Shown: positions 26,270 to 34,926 of the stretch, one piece after another | How the letters are laid out: the number at the start of each line of letters is the position of its first letter | How positions within the stretch are numbered: position 1 is the stretch's first letter | Origin: Planococcus shixiaomingii | Lineage (GTDB): Bacteria; Bacillota; Bacilli; Bacillales_A; Planococcaceae | Reading direction: 5' to 3' | DNA length: 64,000 nt | Assembly: GCF_030413615.1 (NCBI RefSeq) | Contig: NZ_CP129236.1 | Coordinates: 976,001-1,040,000, forward strand | The notes under the pieces: generated by a model | Told to the model about the DNA's origin: nothing | Database searches by the model: none | The model's input: the letters and a program-made list of their open reading frames with translations, nothing else | Position numbers and translations under genes: made by a program

Positions 26270-26298
26270 AAGCGGCTTTTTAGGAAGGCCGCTTTTTT
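26270..26298 (+). terminator. Terminator, right copy of the 25-bp direct repeat
   Basis: The same hairpin as at 25807, but followed by TTTTTTAT, which makes a proper intrinsic terminator just 20 bases before the M28 gene start. Confidence 0.75.
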
Positions 26299-26317
26299 AT
26301 AGAAAGGAGAGAAGAAT

Positions 26318-28051
26318 ATGAAGGCAGAACTAAGCGCGGAACATCAGCAATTGATTGATGCGGTGTCAGGAGACTGGTTGATGGATTTTACCGCGAACAT
26401 CGCGCGGGAAGTCCGGTTGTCGGGATCACCGGAAGAACTTCGGGCATTTGAATACGCTAAGGGAGTGCTGGACGATTTAGGTGTAGAGACGAAACTAAGT
26501 CTACATGAGGGCTTTATCAGCTTGCCGGTGAAAGCGGCTTTACTAATAGCAGACGAAAAATTTTCGTGCATTACGCATTCAATGTCGGTGTCTACTGGAA
26601 ACGACGGGCTGGACGGTGAACTCGTTTACATAAAAGAGCCCAATAGCACCATCCAAGCGACCGGCAAAGTCGTCTTGACAGAAGGCATTGCAACACCGGG
26701 GGCGGTGCATCTTTTGGAAAACGCCGGAGCGGTTGGCGCAATTTTTATCAATGGAAACTTGACTCACGAAATGACGGTGTCACGGGTCTGGGGAAATCCG
26801 ACGCCTGAAACAAAAAAACAGTTTCCAACCATTCCAGTAGTATCGATTGTGCAGCAAGAAGGGGACCGCATAAAAGACAAAATGGAACAAGCAGCAGGCC
26901 CACTGGATATTTGGCTGAAGACGGTAGTGGATACAGGCTGGCGAAAAATCCCGACATTGGTCGCTGAAATCAAAGGCGTTCAAGAACCGGAGAAATTTGT
27001 GTTGTTCAGCGGCCATATCGACTCCTGGCATTATGGTGCCATGGACAACGGGGGAGCAAATGCCACGATGCTGGAAGTTGCCCGGGTGATCAAGGAACAG
27101 CAGATCTCTTTGCGGAGAAGCTTGCGCATCGCTTTTTGGTCCGGCCATTCGCACGGCCGATATGCGGGATCGACGTATTATTGCGATGCAAACTGGGAAG
27201 ATCTTCATGAAAATTGCATGCTCCATGTTTACATCGATTCAGTCGGCGGAAAGGGTGCGACGATACTTGGCGAAAGCAATTGCATGATGGAAACAAAAGA
27301 GTTTGGAGGTTCATTTGTTGAAGCGCTGACCGGTGAAGAATTCATTGGCAAACGCTTTGGCCGTGGAGGCGATCAATCGTTTTGGGGTCCAGGCATTCCA
27401 GCGCTCTTCATGGGGTTGTCCGAACAGCCGCTTAGCGATGACCTTGCCTCTCAAACGTTGGTGAAATTATTTGGCGGCACCAAATCGGGCGGTTTTGGCT
27501 GGTGGTGGCACACAACAGAAGATACGCTTGATAAACTCGACAAAGATCATTTAAAGCGGGACTGCCAAGTGTACACCGCTGTACTTTATGATGCCTGCAC
27601 ACGAAAAATTTTGCCGCTGAACCAGGAAGCGGCAGTGAAAGAATTAAAAGAAGCCTTGAGCGGATATGCAAAATTAGCCGGAGAACGCTTGGACATGACG
27701 GTGGCACTTCAGCGAATCAATCAATTAGAAGTCTTAACAGAGAAAATTAGAGCAACATTGCAGCAGCGGGAATGGACAGACCATGAAGCAAAAGAAATCA
27801 ACGCACGGCTATTGGCATTGTCCCATCAATTGATTCCACTGAATTATGTAAGTGGTGATATCTATGACCACGACTTGGCAATGAATCAGCCGACAATTCC
27901 CTTGTTGAAAGATATTACAGCTATGGCTGCTGCGGTTCCGGAAAGCAGCGACGAAAAAGAATGGCAAACCCTTTTAAAGCGGCGCATGAATAAAGTGGAC
28001 TATCATTTACTGCTTGCCATCCGGATAGCCGAAGAATTGGTTCGAACATAG
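26318..28051 (+). CDS. M28-family peptidase with PA-like insert
   Basis: A 577-residue zinc aminopeptidase-fold protein without a signal peptide. Residues about 75-190 form a PA-like insert. The M28 core has GHIDSWHYGAMDNGGANATM (first His and bridging Asp), YIDSVGG and the final His in WWWHTTEDT. At the place where most M28 enzymes carry the catalytic Glu-Glu pair the sequence reads FWSGHSHGRYAGST, so the usual catalytic Glu is missing. The C-terminal 130 residues are helical. The ATG follows AAAGGAGAG. Downstream of the hydrolase genes, it probably belongs to the same pathway even though a repeat and a terminator intervene. Confidence 0.83.
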   Translation: MKAELSAEHQQLIDAVSGDWLMDFTANIAREVRLSGSPEELRAFEYAKGVLDDLGVETKLSLHEGFISLPVKAALLIADEKFSCITHSMSVSTGNDGLDGELVYIKEPNSTIQATGKVVLTEGIATPGAVHLLENAGAVGAIFINGNLTHEMTVSRVWGNPTPETKKQFPTIPVVSIVQQEGDRIKDKMEQAAGPLDIWLKTVVDTGWRKIPTLVAEIKGVQEPEKFVLFSGHIDSWHYGAMDNGGANATMLEVARVIKEQQISLRRSLRIAFWSGHSHGRYAGSTYYCDANWEDLHENCMLHVYIDSVGGKGATILGESNCMMETKEFGGSFVEALTGEEFIGKRFGRGGDQSFWGPGIPALFMGLSEQPLSDDLASQTLVKLFGGTKSGGFGWWWHTTEDTLDKLDKDHLKRDCQVYTAVLYDACTRKILPLNQEAAVKELKEALSGYAKLAGERLDMTVALQRINQLEVLTEKIRATLQQREWTDHEAKEINARLLALSHQLIPLNYVSGDIYDHDLAMNQPTIPLLKDITAMAAAVPESSDEKEWQTLLKRRMNKVDYHLLLAIRIAEELVRT

Positions 28052-28134
28052 AGTTTGATTAATAAAGGAAAAAGAACGGCACTCATCGAAAGATACTAAT
28101 GAACATAAGTAAATAAGAAAAGAGGTACTGCCAG

Positions 28135-28566
28135 ATGATAGTTTCTATTCACCCCTACCTTGTGACAAACGGCAACGGCAAAGAAGCGGTTAAATTTTAT
28201 GAAGAGGTATTGGATGCTAAAGTAATTAACGTTCAGACCTTCGGGGACATGCAAAGCAATTCGGACGAGCCAGTTGCTGAAGATGTGAAAGACCGAATCA
28301 TGAATGCGCATTTGAAAATCGGAACGTCCGAGTTGATGTTGTCGGATACCTTCCCAGGCCAAGCCTATCAACTTGGCTCGCAAGTGACACTCGCCTTGAC
28401 GGTTAGTACAGTAGACAAAACAAAAGAAGTGTTTGAAAAACTGCAAGAAGGCGGAGAAGTTGGAATGCCTCTGCAGGAAACGTTTTGGAGCCCTTCTTAC
28501 GGCCAAGTGACAGACAAATTCGGCATTAAATGGCAGGTCACTACAGCTATAGCACAGACAAATTAA
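28135..28566 (+). CDS. VOC-family protein (PhnB/glyoxalase-like)
   Basis: A 143-residue single-domain vicinal-oxygen-chelate protein of the PhnB-like type: IHPYLVTNGNGKEAVKFYEEVL at the start, HLKIGTSELMLSD in the centre and FWSPSYGQVTDKFGIKWQV at the end. Such proteins resemble glyoxalase or 3-demethylubiquinone methyltransferase-like folds and mostly have unknown substrates. The ATG follows AGAGGT. Separate from the cluster upstream by an 83-base gap; a terminator follows. Confidence 0.85.
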   Translation: MIVSIHPYLVTNGNGKEAVKFYEEVLDAKVINVQTFGDMQSNSDEPVAEDVKDRIMNAHLKIGTSELMLSDTFPGQAYQLGSQVTLALTVSTVDKTKEVFEKLQEGGEVGMPLQETFWSPSYGQVTDKFGIKWQVTTAIAQTN

Positions 28567-28576
28567 GTGAAAAACG

Positions 28577-28614
28577 AACCCGCTCTTTCATAGAAAGGAG
28601 CGGGTTTTGTTTTG
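28577..28614 (+). terminator. Terminator of the VOC gene
   Basis: AACCCGCTC pairs with GAGCGGGTT (plus TTTC/GAAA-like inner pairs) and is followed by TTGTTTTG. Confidence 0.8.
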
Positions 28615-28827
28615 ACAGTAAATAACATGGAAGGTAAAAAGTCTTGAGTTTAATTACCTATAAAGCCGAAAAGGTCATGATATTATTAAAAATTTTCCCA
28701 ATTACGCGTTACTTCTTTTTCTGATACCTTTGAGTTGTGGCCTACTTCAAAAGAAGTGAGGAAGGCAATCGCGGGACGCCGGGCTTTGCTTTTACGCCAA
28801 TAACAAAATGGAAAAGGGGATTGAACG

Positions 28828-30099
28828 ATGAAGAGATCGGGAAAATTTTTGACCACAGCCATTTTAACAGCCAGTTTGCTGGTGCCAGGGATGGCCGCTA
28901 GTGCAAACGGAGAAGGTTCAGCTTCACAAGCGAACGGAAATGAAAAATTCCGCGTATTGATCGATACGAACAGCCAGAAGGAAAAAGAAAATTTAAAAGG
29001 GCGCTACGGAGTCAAGTGGGATTTTGCTGATGAAGGTTTTACAACTGATATGAATGAAAACCAGTTTAAAGCCTTGCAGAAAAATAAAAACCTTACTGTA
29101 GAAAAAGTGCCAGAATATACTATAGAAGAAACCTCTTCAAAACCGGAAGCGGCGTATAGCGCAATGGCTGCTGCCCAATCGACGCCATGGGGCATTAAAG
29201 CGATTTACAACAACAGCACATTAACCCAAACGTCAGGTGGTGCCGGCATTAATATCGCGGTGCTTGATACTGGAGTTAACGCCAGCCATCCGGATTTGGT
29301 AAATAATATGGAACAATGTAAAGATTTTACGACTGCTTCAAGCATCGTAAACGGCTCATGTGTTGACCGCCAAGGGCACGGCACCCATGTTGCGGGATCT
29401 GCCTTAGCTGACGGCGGATCATCTGGAACAGGTGTTTACGGAGTAGCGCCAGCCGCTGATTTATGGGCATATAAAGTGCTAGGCGATAACGGCTCTGGTT
29501 CATCGGATGATATTGCTTATGCAGTTCGCCATGTAGCGGATCAAGCCACTGCCTTGAATACAAAAGTGGTTATCAACATGTCACTTGGTTCTTCAGTTGA
29601 AAGCAGCTTGATCACCAACGCTGTTAACTATGCATATTCTAAGGGCGTATTGATCATCGCGGCAGCAGGAAACTCAGGCCCTTACGAGGGATCGATCGGT
29701 TATCCTGGAGCACTTCAGAATGCAGTGGCTGTAGCAGCGCTTGAAAATGTGATCCAAAACTCTACGTACCGCGTGGCTGACTTCTCTTCTCGCGGTTATA
29801 GCGCAACGGACGGAGACTTCTTCATCAATAAAGGCGACGTTGAAGTTTCAGCACCAGGAGCTTCTATTTACTCGACTTGGTATACCGGCGGTTACGCGAC
29901 ACTCAGCGGAACGTCAATGGCATCGCCTCATACTGCTGGTTTAGCTGCAAAAGTATGGGCAGCAAATCCAACTGCTTCGCATACAACGATTCGCAGTGAA
30001 TTGCAAAGACGCGCAAAACTCTATGATATCCGTTCTGGATCTGGAGCTGCAACTGGAGACGATTACGCATCTGGTTTCGGATTTGCCCGCGTTCAATAA
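28828..30099 (+). CDS. Secreted subtilisin-like serine protease (S8)
   Basis: A 423-residue extracellular protease precursor. Signal peptide residues 1-26; an I9 inhibitor-type propeptide (about 40-100) that must be removed; then the subtilase domain with Asp147 (VLDTGV), His184 (GHGTHVAGS) and Ser363 (SGTSMASPH). The oxyanion Asn is in AAAGNSG. Cys164 and Cys178 could form a disulfide. No C-terminal extension or cell-wall anchor is present, so it is probably released. The ATG follows AAGGGG. It ends at its own terminator, 85 bases before an NprR-like regulator gene. That proximity suggests, but does not prove, cell-density control as in the nprR-nprA arrangement of the Bacillus cereus group. 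Confidence 0.93.
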   Translation: MKRSGKFLTTAILTASLLVPGMAASANGEGSASQANGNEKFRVLIDTNSQKEKENLKGRYGVKWDFADEGFTTDMNENQFKALQKNKNLTVEKVPEYTIEETSSKPEAAYSAMAAAQSTPWGIKAIYNNSTLTQTSGGAGINIAVLDTGVNASHPDLVNNMEQCKDFTTASSIVNGSCVDRQGHGTHVAGSALADGGSSGTGVYGVAPAADLWAYKVLGDNGSGSSDDIAYAVRHVADQATALNTKVVINMSLGSSVESSLITNAVNYAYSKGVLIIAAAGNSGPYEGSIGYPGALQNAVAVAALENVIQNSTYRVADFSSRGYSATDGDFFINKGDVEVSAPGASIYSTWYTGGYATLSGTSMASPHTAGLAAKVWAANPTASHTTIRSELQRRAKLYDIRSGSGAATGDDYASGFGFARVQ

Positions 30100-30110
30100 A
30101 AAACAGGCAA

Positions 30111-30143
30111 AACAGTTCCGGTAAATGCCGGAACTGTTTTTTT
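30111..30143 (+). terminator. Terminator of the S8 protease gene
   Basis: AACAGTTCCGG pairs with CCGGAACTGTT around TAAATG, then seven T. Confidence 0.9.
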
Positions 30144-30183
30144 ATGGTATTATTTTCAGTATTCAGACAAGAAGGGTGAAGCT

Positions 30184-31422
30184 ATGAACGTAGGTTCTGT
30201 CATTAAATATTATCGTTCGAAACACAACCTCACACAGCAACAACTGGCAGACGGTATTTGTTCGATATCGCATTTAAGCAAAATTGAGTCAAATTCTTAT
30301 ATACCTCATGAATCGACTACTCAGGCTTTGCTTGCCAAAATGGGAGTCCAGTGGAAAACAGAAATTGACAAACACAAACAATTGGAGCGCGAGCTTGGAA
30401 AATTCATTGATTGCTCTATTTATTTCGATCTCAATGCTATGCGTAAACAATATGAAGAACTGGAACAGGAAATTGATTATATCCAGTCAACAGAACTCGT
30501 GAATCAATTTGAACTTTACAAATTCCGCTATTATATATTTGATGAAGATTATGAACAGGCAGAATGCCAAAAAAACTTGTTAGAGCGCCTTAAAGGGTCT
30601 TTTACCGCTCCTGAGAAATGGCTTCATCAATTTTTTCTTTCTGTTTATTACTCCATGAAGGGGCAAGCAGAACATTCGCTGAAGTTATTAGAGAACCTGG
30701 AAGAAGGGATTCAAAGCATCCCTCAAAAATTTGAAGGAGAGTATTATTATCAGAAAGCAAGATTGCTTATTCTCCACGACCGCTACGAACGTTCTGCTTA
30801 TTATGCAGAGCTCGCTGTACAGCATTACCAGCTCCACTATAATTACATCCGCCTTCTGCATGCCCAATTGCTGTTGGCCATCAATTACACAAAAAGAAAT
30901 CTTCTTGTTCAAGCAGTTGGATTATACGAGGCCCTGAAGCGCAATTCTCAAATAACCGGGCAAACCGAACTTTATTATCAGACGGTTTATAATTATGCGG
31001 AACTGCTTAAACAAAGAGAAAAAAATGACGAAGCTTTGCTGCAGCTTCAAGAAATAAAAGACCGTCTTCCGAAGGATTCTTATTTTTACAAAGCAGTTCT
31101 GGTCAGTGCGCTAGAAGCCGCAGTTGAAACGGGGGAAGATGTGTCCCATCTCATCCATGAATTGAAAGCAGCTATTACAGACAAGAACGATACGTATTTC
31201 CAAGTCTATGCAGAGTATTTCGAAAAGCGAAGTTTTTCCCAATCCAATCTTTTGAACTATTATGAAGAAAAAATGTTCCCATTTTTCAGAAAAAATGGTT
31301 ATATAAAGGAAGCTAAAAAAGTTTCTTCTCAACTGGCTCTTTTCTACCAGAAAAAGAAAGAGTGGGAAAAAGCTCACTTCTACAGCACTTATCATGAGAT
31401 GAATGGTGGTGAATTTATATGA
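30184..31422 (+). CDS. HTH-TPR transcriptional regulator, RRNPP (NprR-like) type
   Basis: A 412-residue cytoplasmic regulator. Residues about 3-60 form an XRE-type helix-turn-helix (VIKYYRSKHNLTQQQLADG, then SISHLSKIESN); the rest is all-helical with tetratricopeptide-like repeats, for example YYYQKARLLILHDRYERSA and YYQTVYNYAELLKQREK. Size and domain order match RRNPP peptide-sensing regulators such as NprR and PlcR. The start ATG follows AAGGGTG. Its last codons overlap the start of a secreted-peptide gene (ATGA), the usual arrangement for a receptor and its pheromone precursor. It likely binds the re-imported mature peptide and switches DNA binding. Target genes are unknown; the upstream protease is the first candidate. 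Confidence 0.82.
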   Translation: MNVGSVIKYYRSKHNLTQQQLADGICSISHLSKIESNSYIPHESTTQALLAKMGVQWKTEIDKHKQLERELGKFIDCSIYFDLNAMRKQYEELEQEIDYIQSTELVNQFELYKFRYYIFDEDYEQAECQKNLLERLKGSFTAPEKWLHQFFLSVYYSMKGQAEHSLKLLENLEEGIQSIPQKFEGEYYYQKARLLILHDRYERSAYYAELAVQHYQLHYNYIRLLHAQLLLAINYTKRNLLVQAVGLYEALKRNSQITGQTELYYQTVYNYAELLKQREKNDEALLQLQEIKDRLPKDSYFYKAVLVSALEAAVETGEDVSHLIHELKAAITDKNDTYFQVYAEYFEKRSFSQSNLLNYYEEKMFPFFRKNGYIKEAKKVSSQLALFYQKKKEWEKAHFYSTYHEMNGGEFI

Positions 31423-31589
31423 CTTTGAAAAAAAAGATTCTGACTGCTGCACTTTGCACAGGCTTTATTGCCACGCTGGCTGTTTCTTCTTCAGCTGCTT
31501 TTGCTCAAAACGAAGCTTTCGTTACAGTAGCTAAAGTTGAAAAAGTTGCACCGATGGAAAGAGGCCCACACGTTTTACCGCCAGTTTAA
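31419..31589 (+). CDS. Putative secreted pheromone precursor paired with the HTH-TPR regulator
   Basis: A 56-residue ORF too short for routine ORF calling. Its ATG overlaps the regulator's stop codon. Residues 1-29 form a clear Sec signal peptide (basic MTLKKK, hydrophobic core, SSAAFA cleavage site). The mature part is only 27 residues, begins QNEAFVT and ends ERGPHVLPPV. A proline-rich C-terminus after a short pro-region is what RRNPP pro-peptides (NprX, PapR) look like, although their sequences differ. No strong ribosome-binding site is seen, so translation is probably coupled to the regulator. A terminator follows 24 bases later. Which residues form the active peptide cannot be told from sequence. 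Confidence 0.7.
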   Translation: MTLKKKILTAALCTGFIATLAVSSSAAFAQNEAFVTVAKVEKVAPMERGPHVLPPV

Positions 31590-31613
31590 ACCTAAAACAA
31601 TTTATTCTTTTGC

Positions 31614-31642
31614 AAAACCCTTTCTATCGAAAGGGTTTTTTG
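31614..31642 (+). terminator. Terminator of the regulator/peptide operon
   Basis: AAAACCCTTTC pairs with GAAAGGGTTTT around TATC, then T. It closes the two-gene unit. Confidence 0.88.
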
Positions 31643-31732
31643 TTATTTAATCTATATGCGATGCAAATAAGAAGGCGAAATTGTATAGTTTATAGAAAGA
31701 AAGAAATTTCTTGGAAGAAGGGAGTGGCTATT

Positions 31733-32422
31733 TTGTATCAAAAAGAATGCTTCGTTTTTCAAAAAGATAAGTCGGTTTTGGCAAGGGTCAGAAATTACGG
31801 AGAACAGGATTTTCAAGCCTTGATTGAAGTGCAAAAGGAAAGTTTCCCTCCACCTTTTTCTTCCGATTTGTGGTGGAGAAAAGAACAATTGATCAGCCAT
31901 ATCGAGCATTATCCTGAAGGCGCGTTTTGTGTAGAAGTAAACAATGAAATCGTAGGTTCCATGACGGCATTATTGATCAACTTCGATCCGCTGTACCCCA
32001 AACATACATGGAAAGAAGCGACAGGAAACGGTTATATTAACAATCACAATCCTGAAGGCAAAACTTTGTATATTGTGGATATTGGCATTAAGCCGGCTTT
32101 TCGCCAATTAGATTTGGGAAAGTTGCTTATGCAATCGGCGTATGAGCGCGTAGTCCATGATAAATTGGATCGGGTGCTTGGAGGAGGCAGAATGCCGGGC
32201 TATGACCGTCACTCCGATCAACTGTCGCCTAAACAATATATTGACAAGGTGCTGGCAGGTGAATTGCGAGATCCAGTTATTACATTTTTAATGCGTTGCG
32301 GACGGATGCCCGTATGTTTAATTGCAGACTATTTGGAGGACGAAGAATCCCATAACTATGGCTTACTGATGGAATGGAAAAATCCTTTTCAGCAAACAGA
32401 AAAAGAGGACCCTGAAAATTGA
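31733..32422 (+). CDS. GNAT-family N-acetyltransferase
   Basis: An acetyl-CoA-dependent N-acetyltransferase, about 229 residues. The GNAT core is seen as ALIEVQKESFPPPF (strand 1/helix 1), GAFCVEVNNEIVGSMTAL (central strands) and YIVDIGIKPAFRQLDLGKLLMQSAYE, where the acetyl-CoA loop is modified (RQLDLGK in place of the usual RxxGxGxxL). The start TTG 31733 lies eight bases after GGGAG; upstream codons of the open frame include part of the preceding terminator region. Substrate unknown. Confidence 0.75.
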   Translation: MYQKECFVFQKDKSVLARVRNYGEQDFQALIEVQKESFPPPFSSDLWWRKEQLISHIEHYPEGAFCVEVNNEIVGSMTALLINFDPLYPKHTWKEATGNGYINNHNPEGKTLYIVDIGIKPAFRQLDLGKLLMQSAYERVVHDKLDRVLGGGRMPGYDRHSDQLSPKQYIDKVLAGELRDPVITFLMRCGRMPVCLIADYLEDEESHNYGLLMEWKNPFQQTEKEDPEN

Positions 32423-32441
32423 CAGTGGGTCCTCTTTTTCT
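32400..32441. terminator. Bidirectional terminator between the two GNAT genes
   Basis: AAAAAGAGGACCC pairs with GGGTCCTCTTTTT, with the plus-strand stop codon inside the loop. It serves both convergent genes. Confidence 0.88.
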
Positions 32442-32442
32442 T

Positions 32443-32946
32443 TTATCGAATAGCAAGCTGATAGGCTTGAACAATGATGCCATCATTCAATGGTTCAAAA
32501 TCGAGCTCAGGCATGCGCTCAAATCCGATGCTCTCATACAACTTCATGGCGTCCGACATGAAACTCCCAGTATGAAGGCCAATCCTTTTTTCTCCTTGCT
32601 CTTTTGCAACATCGATACAATAGTAGACAAGCGCTTTGCCGACCCCATTTCCTCGGAATTTCGAGTCGACGGCAAGCATACGGATTTCCGGGTACTCTAA
32701 TACGCTACTATCCCATTCATAAGCTTTTGCCTTTGAAGGGAACAAGACAATGCTGCCAGCGATATGACCATCTTTTTCAGCGACAAACAAATTAACGTCG
32801 GGGCGTTTATCACTCTCTGCCGATAAGGTGCCTTGCAGCATGCTCCAATGTTCTGGGGAAATAAGGTTTTTGAATTGCTTATAAGAAGCAATTCGTTGTT
32901 TGCGGATCATTTCAAATTCGTTGGAATTTGCTTTTCTGATTAACAG
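32443..32946 (-). CDS. GNAT-family N-acetyltransferase, probable CTG start
   Basis: About 167 residues. GNAT hallmarks are LFVAEKDGHIAGSIVLF, IRMLAVDSKFRGNGVGKALVYYC (acetyl-CoA loop RGNGVG) and the C-terminal LYESIGFERM. The open frame extends to 33093, but the extra sequence looks non-coding. GGAGG at 32955-32959 sits eight bases before a CTG at 32946 that gives LIRKANSNEFEMI, and a TATAAT lies just upstream of that ribosome-binding site, so transcription probably starts too late for the longer version. Confidence 0.78.
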   Translation of the reverse strand: MLIRKANSNEFEMIRKQRIASYKQFKNLISPEHWSMLQGTLSAESDKRPDVNLFVAEKDGHIAGSIVLFPSKAKAYEWDSSVLEYPEIRMLAVDSKFRGNGVGKALVYYCIDVAKEQGEKRIGLHTGSFMSDAMKLYESIGFERMPELDFEPLNDGIIVQAYQLAIR

Positions 32947-33168
32947 CTGAATCGCCTCCTTCCCAAAATTATTATAACCTGAATCCTGCTTCTCTTCGCT
33001 AAAATTTAAGTTTTTTGCAAAGGCGTAATCAAAAGTATTCCACACAAACATTGATAATAAGAAGTAGATTAATAAAGAAGCATTATCTTGCAATAAATGT
33101 TAATTAATTCATTTCATAAGATTATTTAAAGATAATATTATTTTAAATGATATAATTTTTAAAATTCA

Positions 33169-33196
33169 TTGAATTGTTCAAAGAATTCTCTATAAT
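33169..33196 (+). promoter_or_regulatory. Promoter of ilvD
   Basis: TTGAAT (33169-33174), 16-base spacer, TATAAT (33191-33196), 26 bases before the ATG. No T-box or other leader structure fits in the short 5' region. Confidence 0.6.
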
Positions 33197-33222
33197 GATA
33201 TAAAAGAAAGGATAGATGTGCT

Positions 33223-34908
33223 ATGAAAAAAGATTTGCGGATCAACAGTAAAGTATTTAGTGAAGGTGCGATGAAAGCGCCAAACCGGGCGATGTTGCGG
33301 GCGGTTGGCGTGACGGATGAAGATTTTCTAAAACCGATGATTGGCATTGCAAGTACATGGAGTGAAGTAACTCCGTGCAACATACATATCGACGATTTGG
33401 CAACCAGTGCAAAAAAAGGAGCAAAAGAAGCGGGCGGCGTGCCGTTCATCTTCAATACGATTACGGTATCGGATGGCATATCGATGGGAACTGAAGGCAT
33501 GAAGTATTCACTTTCAAGCCGTGATGTTATCGCAGATTCGATTGAAACGGTAGTAGGGGCTGAAAGTTTGGATGGCTTAGTCGCCATTGGCGGCTGTGAC
33601 AAAAATATTCCGGGTTGTTTGATCGCGATTGCTAATTCTGAAGTGCCGGCTGTTTTTGTTTACGGCGGAACGATTGCGCCTGGACGCCATAACGGCCAGG
33701 ACATTGATATTGTTTCTGTTTTTGAAGGCGTCGGCCAGCATAATAATGGTGATATAAATGACGAAACGCTTCGGAAAGTCGAATGTGGCGCTTGTCCAGG
33801 TGCAGGGTCATGCGGAGGCATGTACACGGCCAATACGATGGCTTCTGCAGCAGAAGCGATGGGCATGAGTTTGCCGGGCAGCTCTTCCAACCCGGCAGTT
33901 TCTCAAGAAAAACTGGCAGACTGCGCAAAAGCAGGAGCAGCTGTTCATAATCTTCTTGAGCTTGGGGTTTATCCGAAAGACATTATGACAAAAGAAGCGT
34001 TTGAAAATGCCATCACAGTAGTTATGGCTTTGGGTGGCTCGACAAATGCCATCTTGCATTTATTGGCCATCGCACATGCGGCTGAAGTGGATTTGACGAT
34101 CGACGATTTTAATCGCCTGCAAAAAACGGTGCCTCATATTGCTGATTTGAAACCAAGCGGCAAATACGTCATGCAAGATCTTCATCGTGTCGGGGGAGTT
34201 CAAGCTGTCATGAAAATGTTGCTTGAAGGAGGCTACCTTCACGGAGATTGTATGACGGTCACCGGCAAAACAGTGGCTGAAAACTTGAAAGACGCACCGT
34301 CTCTTCAAGATGGCCAACAAGTTATCATGCCGTTCGACAATCCGAAACGCAAAGACGGCCCATTGATTGTATTGAAAGGAAACTTGTCGCCAAGCGGTGC
34401 GGTCGCCAAAGTGTCCGGTGTTAAAGTCAACCGCCACACTGGTCCTGCCCGAGTTTTTGACAATGAACCAGAAGCAACAGCAGCAGTTATGGCCAACGAA
34501 ATCAATGACGGTGATGTGTTGGTGATCCGTTATGTCGGCCCGAAAGGCGGGCCGGGAATGCCGGAAATGCTGTCCATTTCAGCAATTTTGGTCGGCAAGG
34601 GCATGGGGGAAACTGTCGCCTTATTAACAGATGGACGTTTCTCGGGTGGAACACATGGTTTAGTCGTGGGGCATATTGCTCCGGAAGCGCAATCCGGAGG
34701 ACCAATTGCTTTATTGAGAGAAGGCGACATGGTCACGATCGATTCAGACCTTCAGGAAATCACCATGGCGGTTTCAGAAGAAGAACTTGAAGAACGCCGA
34801 AAGCAATGGGTAGCACCGCCGCTTCATCGTAAAGGTGTACTCGGAAAATATGCGCATAACGTTTCTTGTTCATCTAAAGGAGCGGTAACTGATTATCTAA
34901 ACCGTTAA
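33223..34908 (+). CDS. ilvD: Dihydroxy-acid dehydratase
   Basis: Catalyses the third step of valine and isoleucine synthesis (2,3-dihydroxy-acid to 2-keto acid), also feeding pantothenate and leucine. The 561 residues match the family. Fe-S ligand cysteines are in GGCDKNIPG and [29 protein letters not shown] and GHIAPEA near the C-terminus carry active-site residues. The ATG follows AAAGGA. In many Bacillales ilvD heads the ilv-leu operon, but here it is alone between its own promoter and a terminator. Confidence 0.96.
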   Translation: MKKDLRINSKVFSEGAMKAPNRAMLRAVGVTDEDFLKPMIGIASTWSEVTPCNIHIDDLATSAKKGAKEAGGVPFIFNTITVSDGISMGTEGMKYSLSSRDVIADSIETVVGAESLDGLVAIGGCDKNIPGCLIAIANSEVPAVFVYGGTIAPGRHNGQDIDIVSVFEGVGQHNNGDINDETLRKVECGACPGAGSCGGMYTANTMASAAEAMGMSLPGSSSNPAVSQEKLADCAKAGAAVHNLLELGVYPKDIMTKEAFENAITVVMALGGSTNAILHLLAIAHAAEVDLTIDDFNRLQKTVPHIADLKPSGKYVMQDLHRVGGVQAVMKMLLEGGYLHGDCMTVTGKTVAENLKDAPSLQDGQQVIMPFDNPKRKDGPLIVLKGNLSPSGAVAKVSGVKVNRHTGPARVFDNEPEATAAVMANEINDGDVLVIRYVGPKGGPGMPEMLSISAILVGKGMGETVALLTDGRFSGGTHGLVVGHIAPEAQSGGPIALLREGDMVTIDSDLQEITMAVSEEELEERRKQWVAPPLHRKGVLGKYAHNVSCSSKGAVTDYLNR

Positions 34909-34926
34909 GTTGAAAATAAGAATTGG

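Noticed and set aside
28700..28827. Possible riboswitch in the S8 protease leader (GGGACGCCGGGC segment)
   Set aside because: Only a short word recalls c-di-GMP aptamers; the GGCAAACC and CAAAGC elements and the stems are not there.
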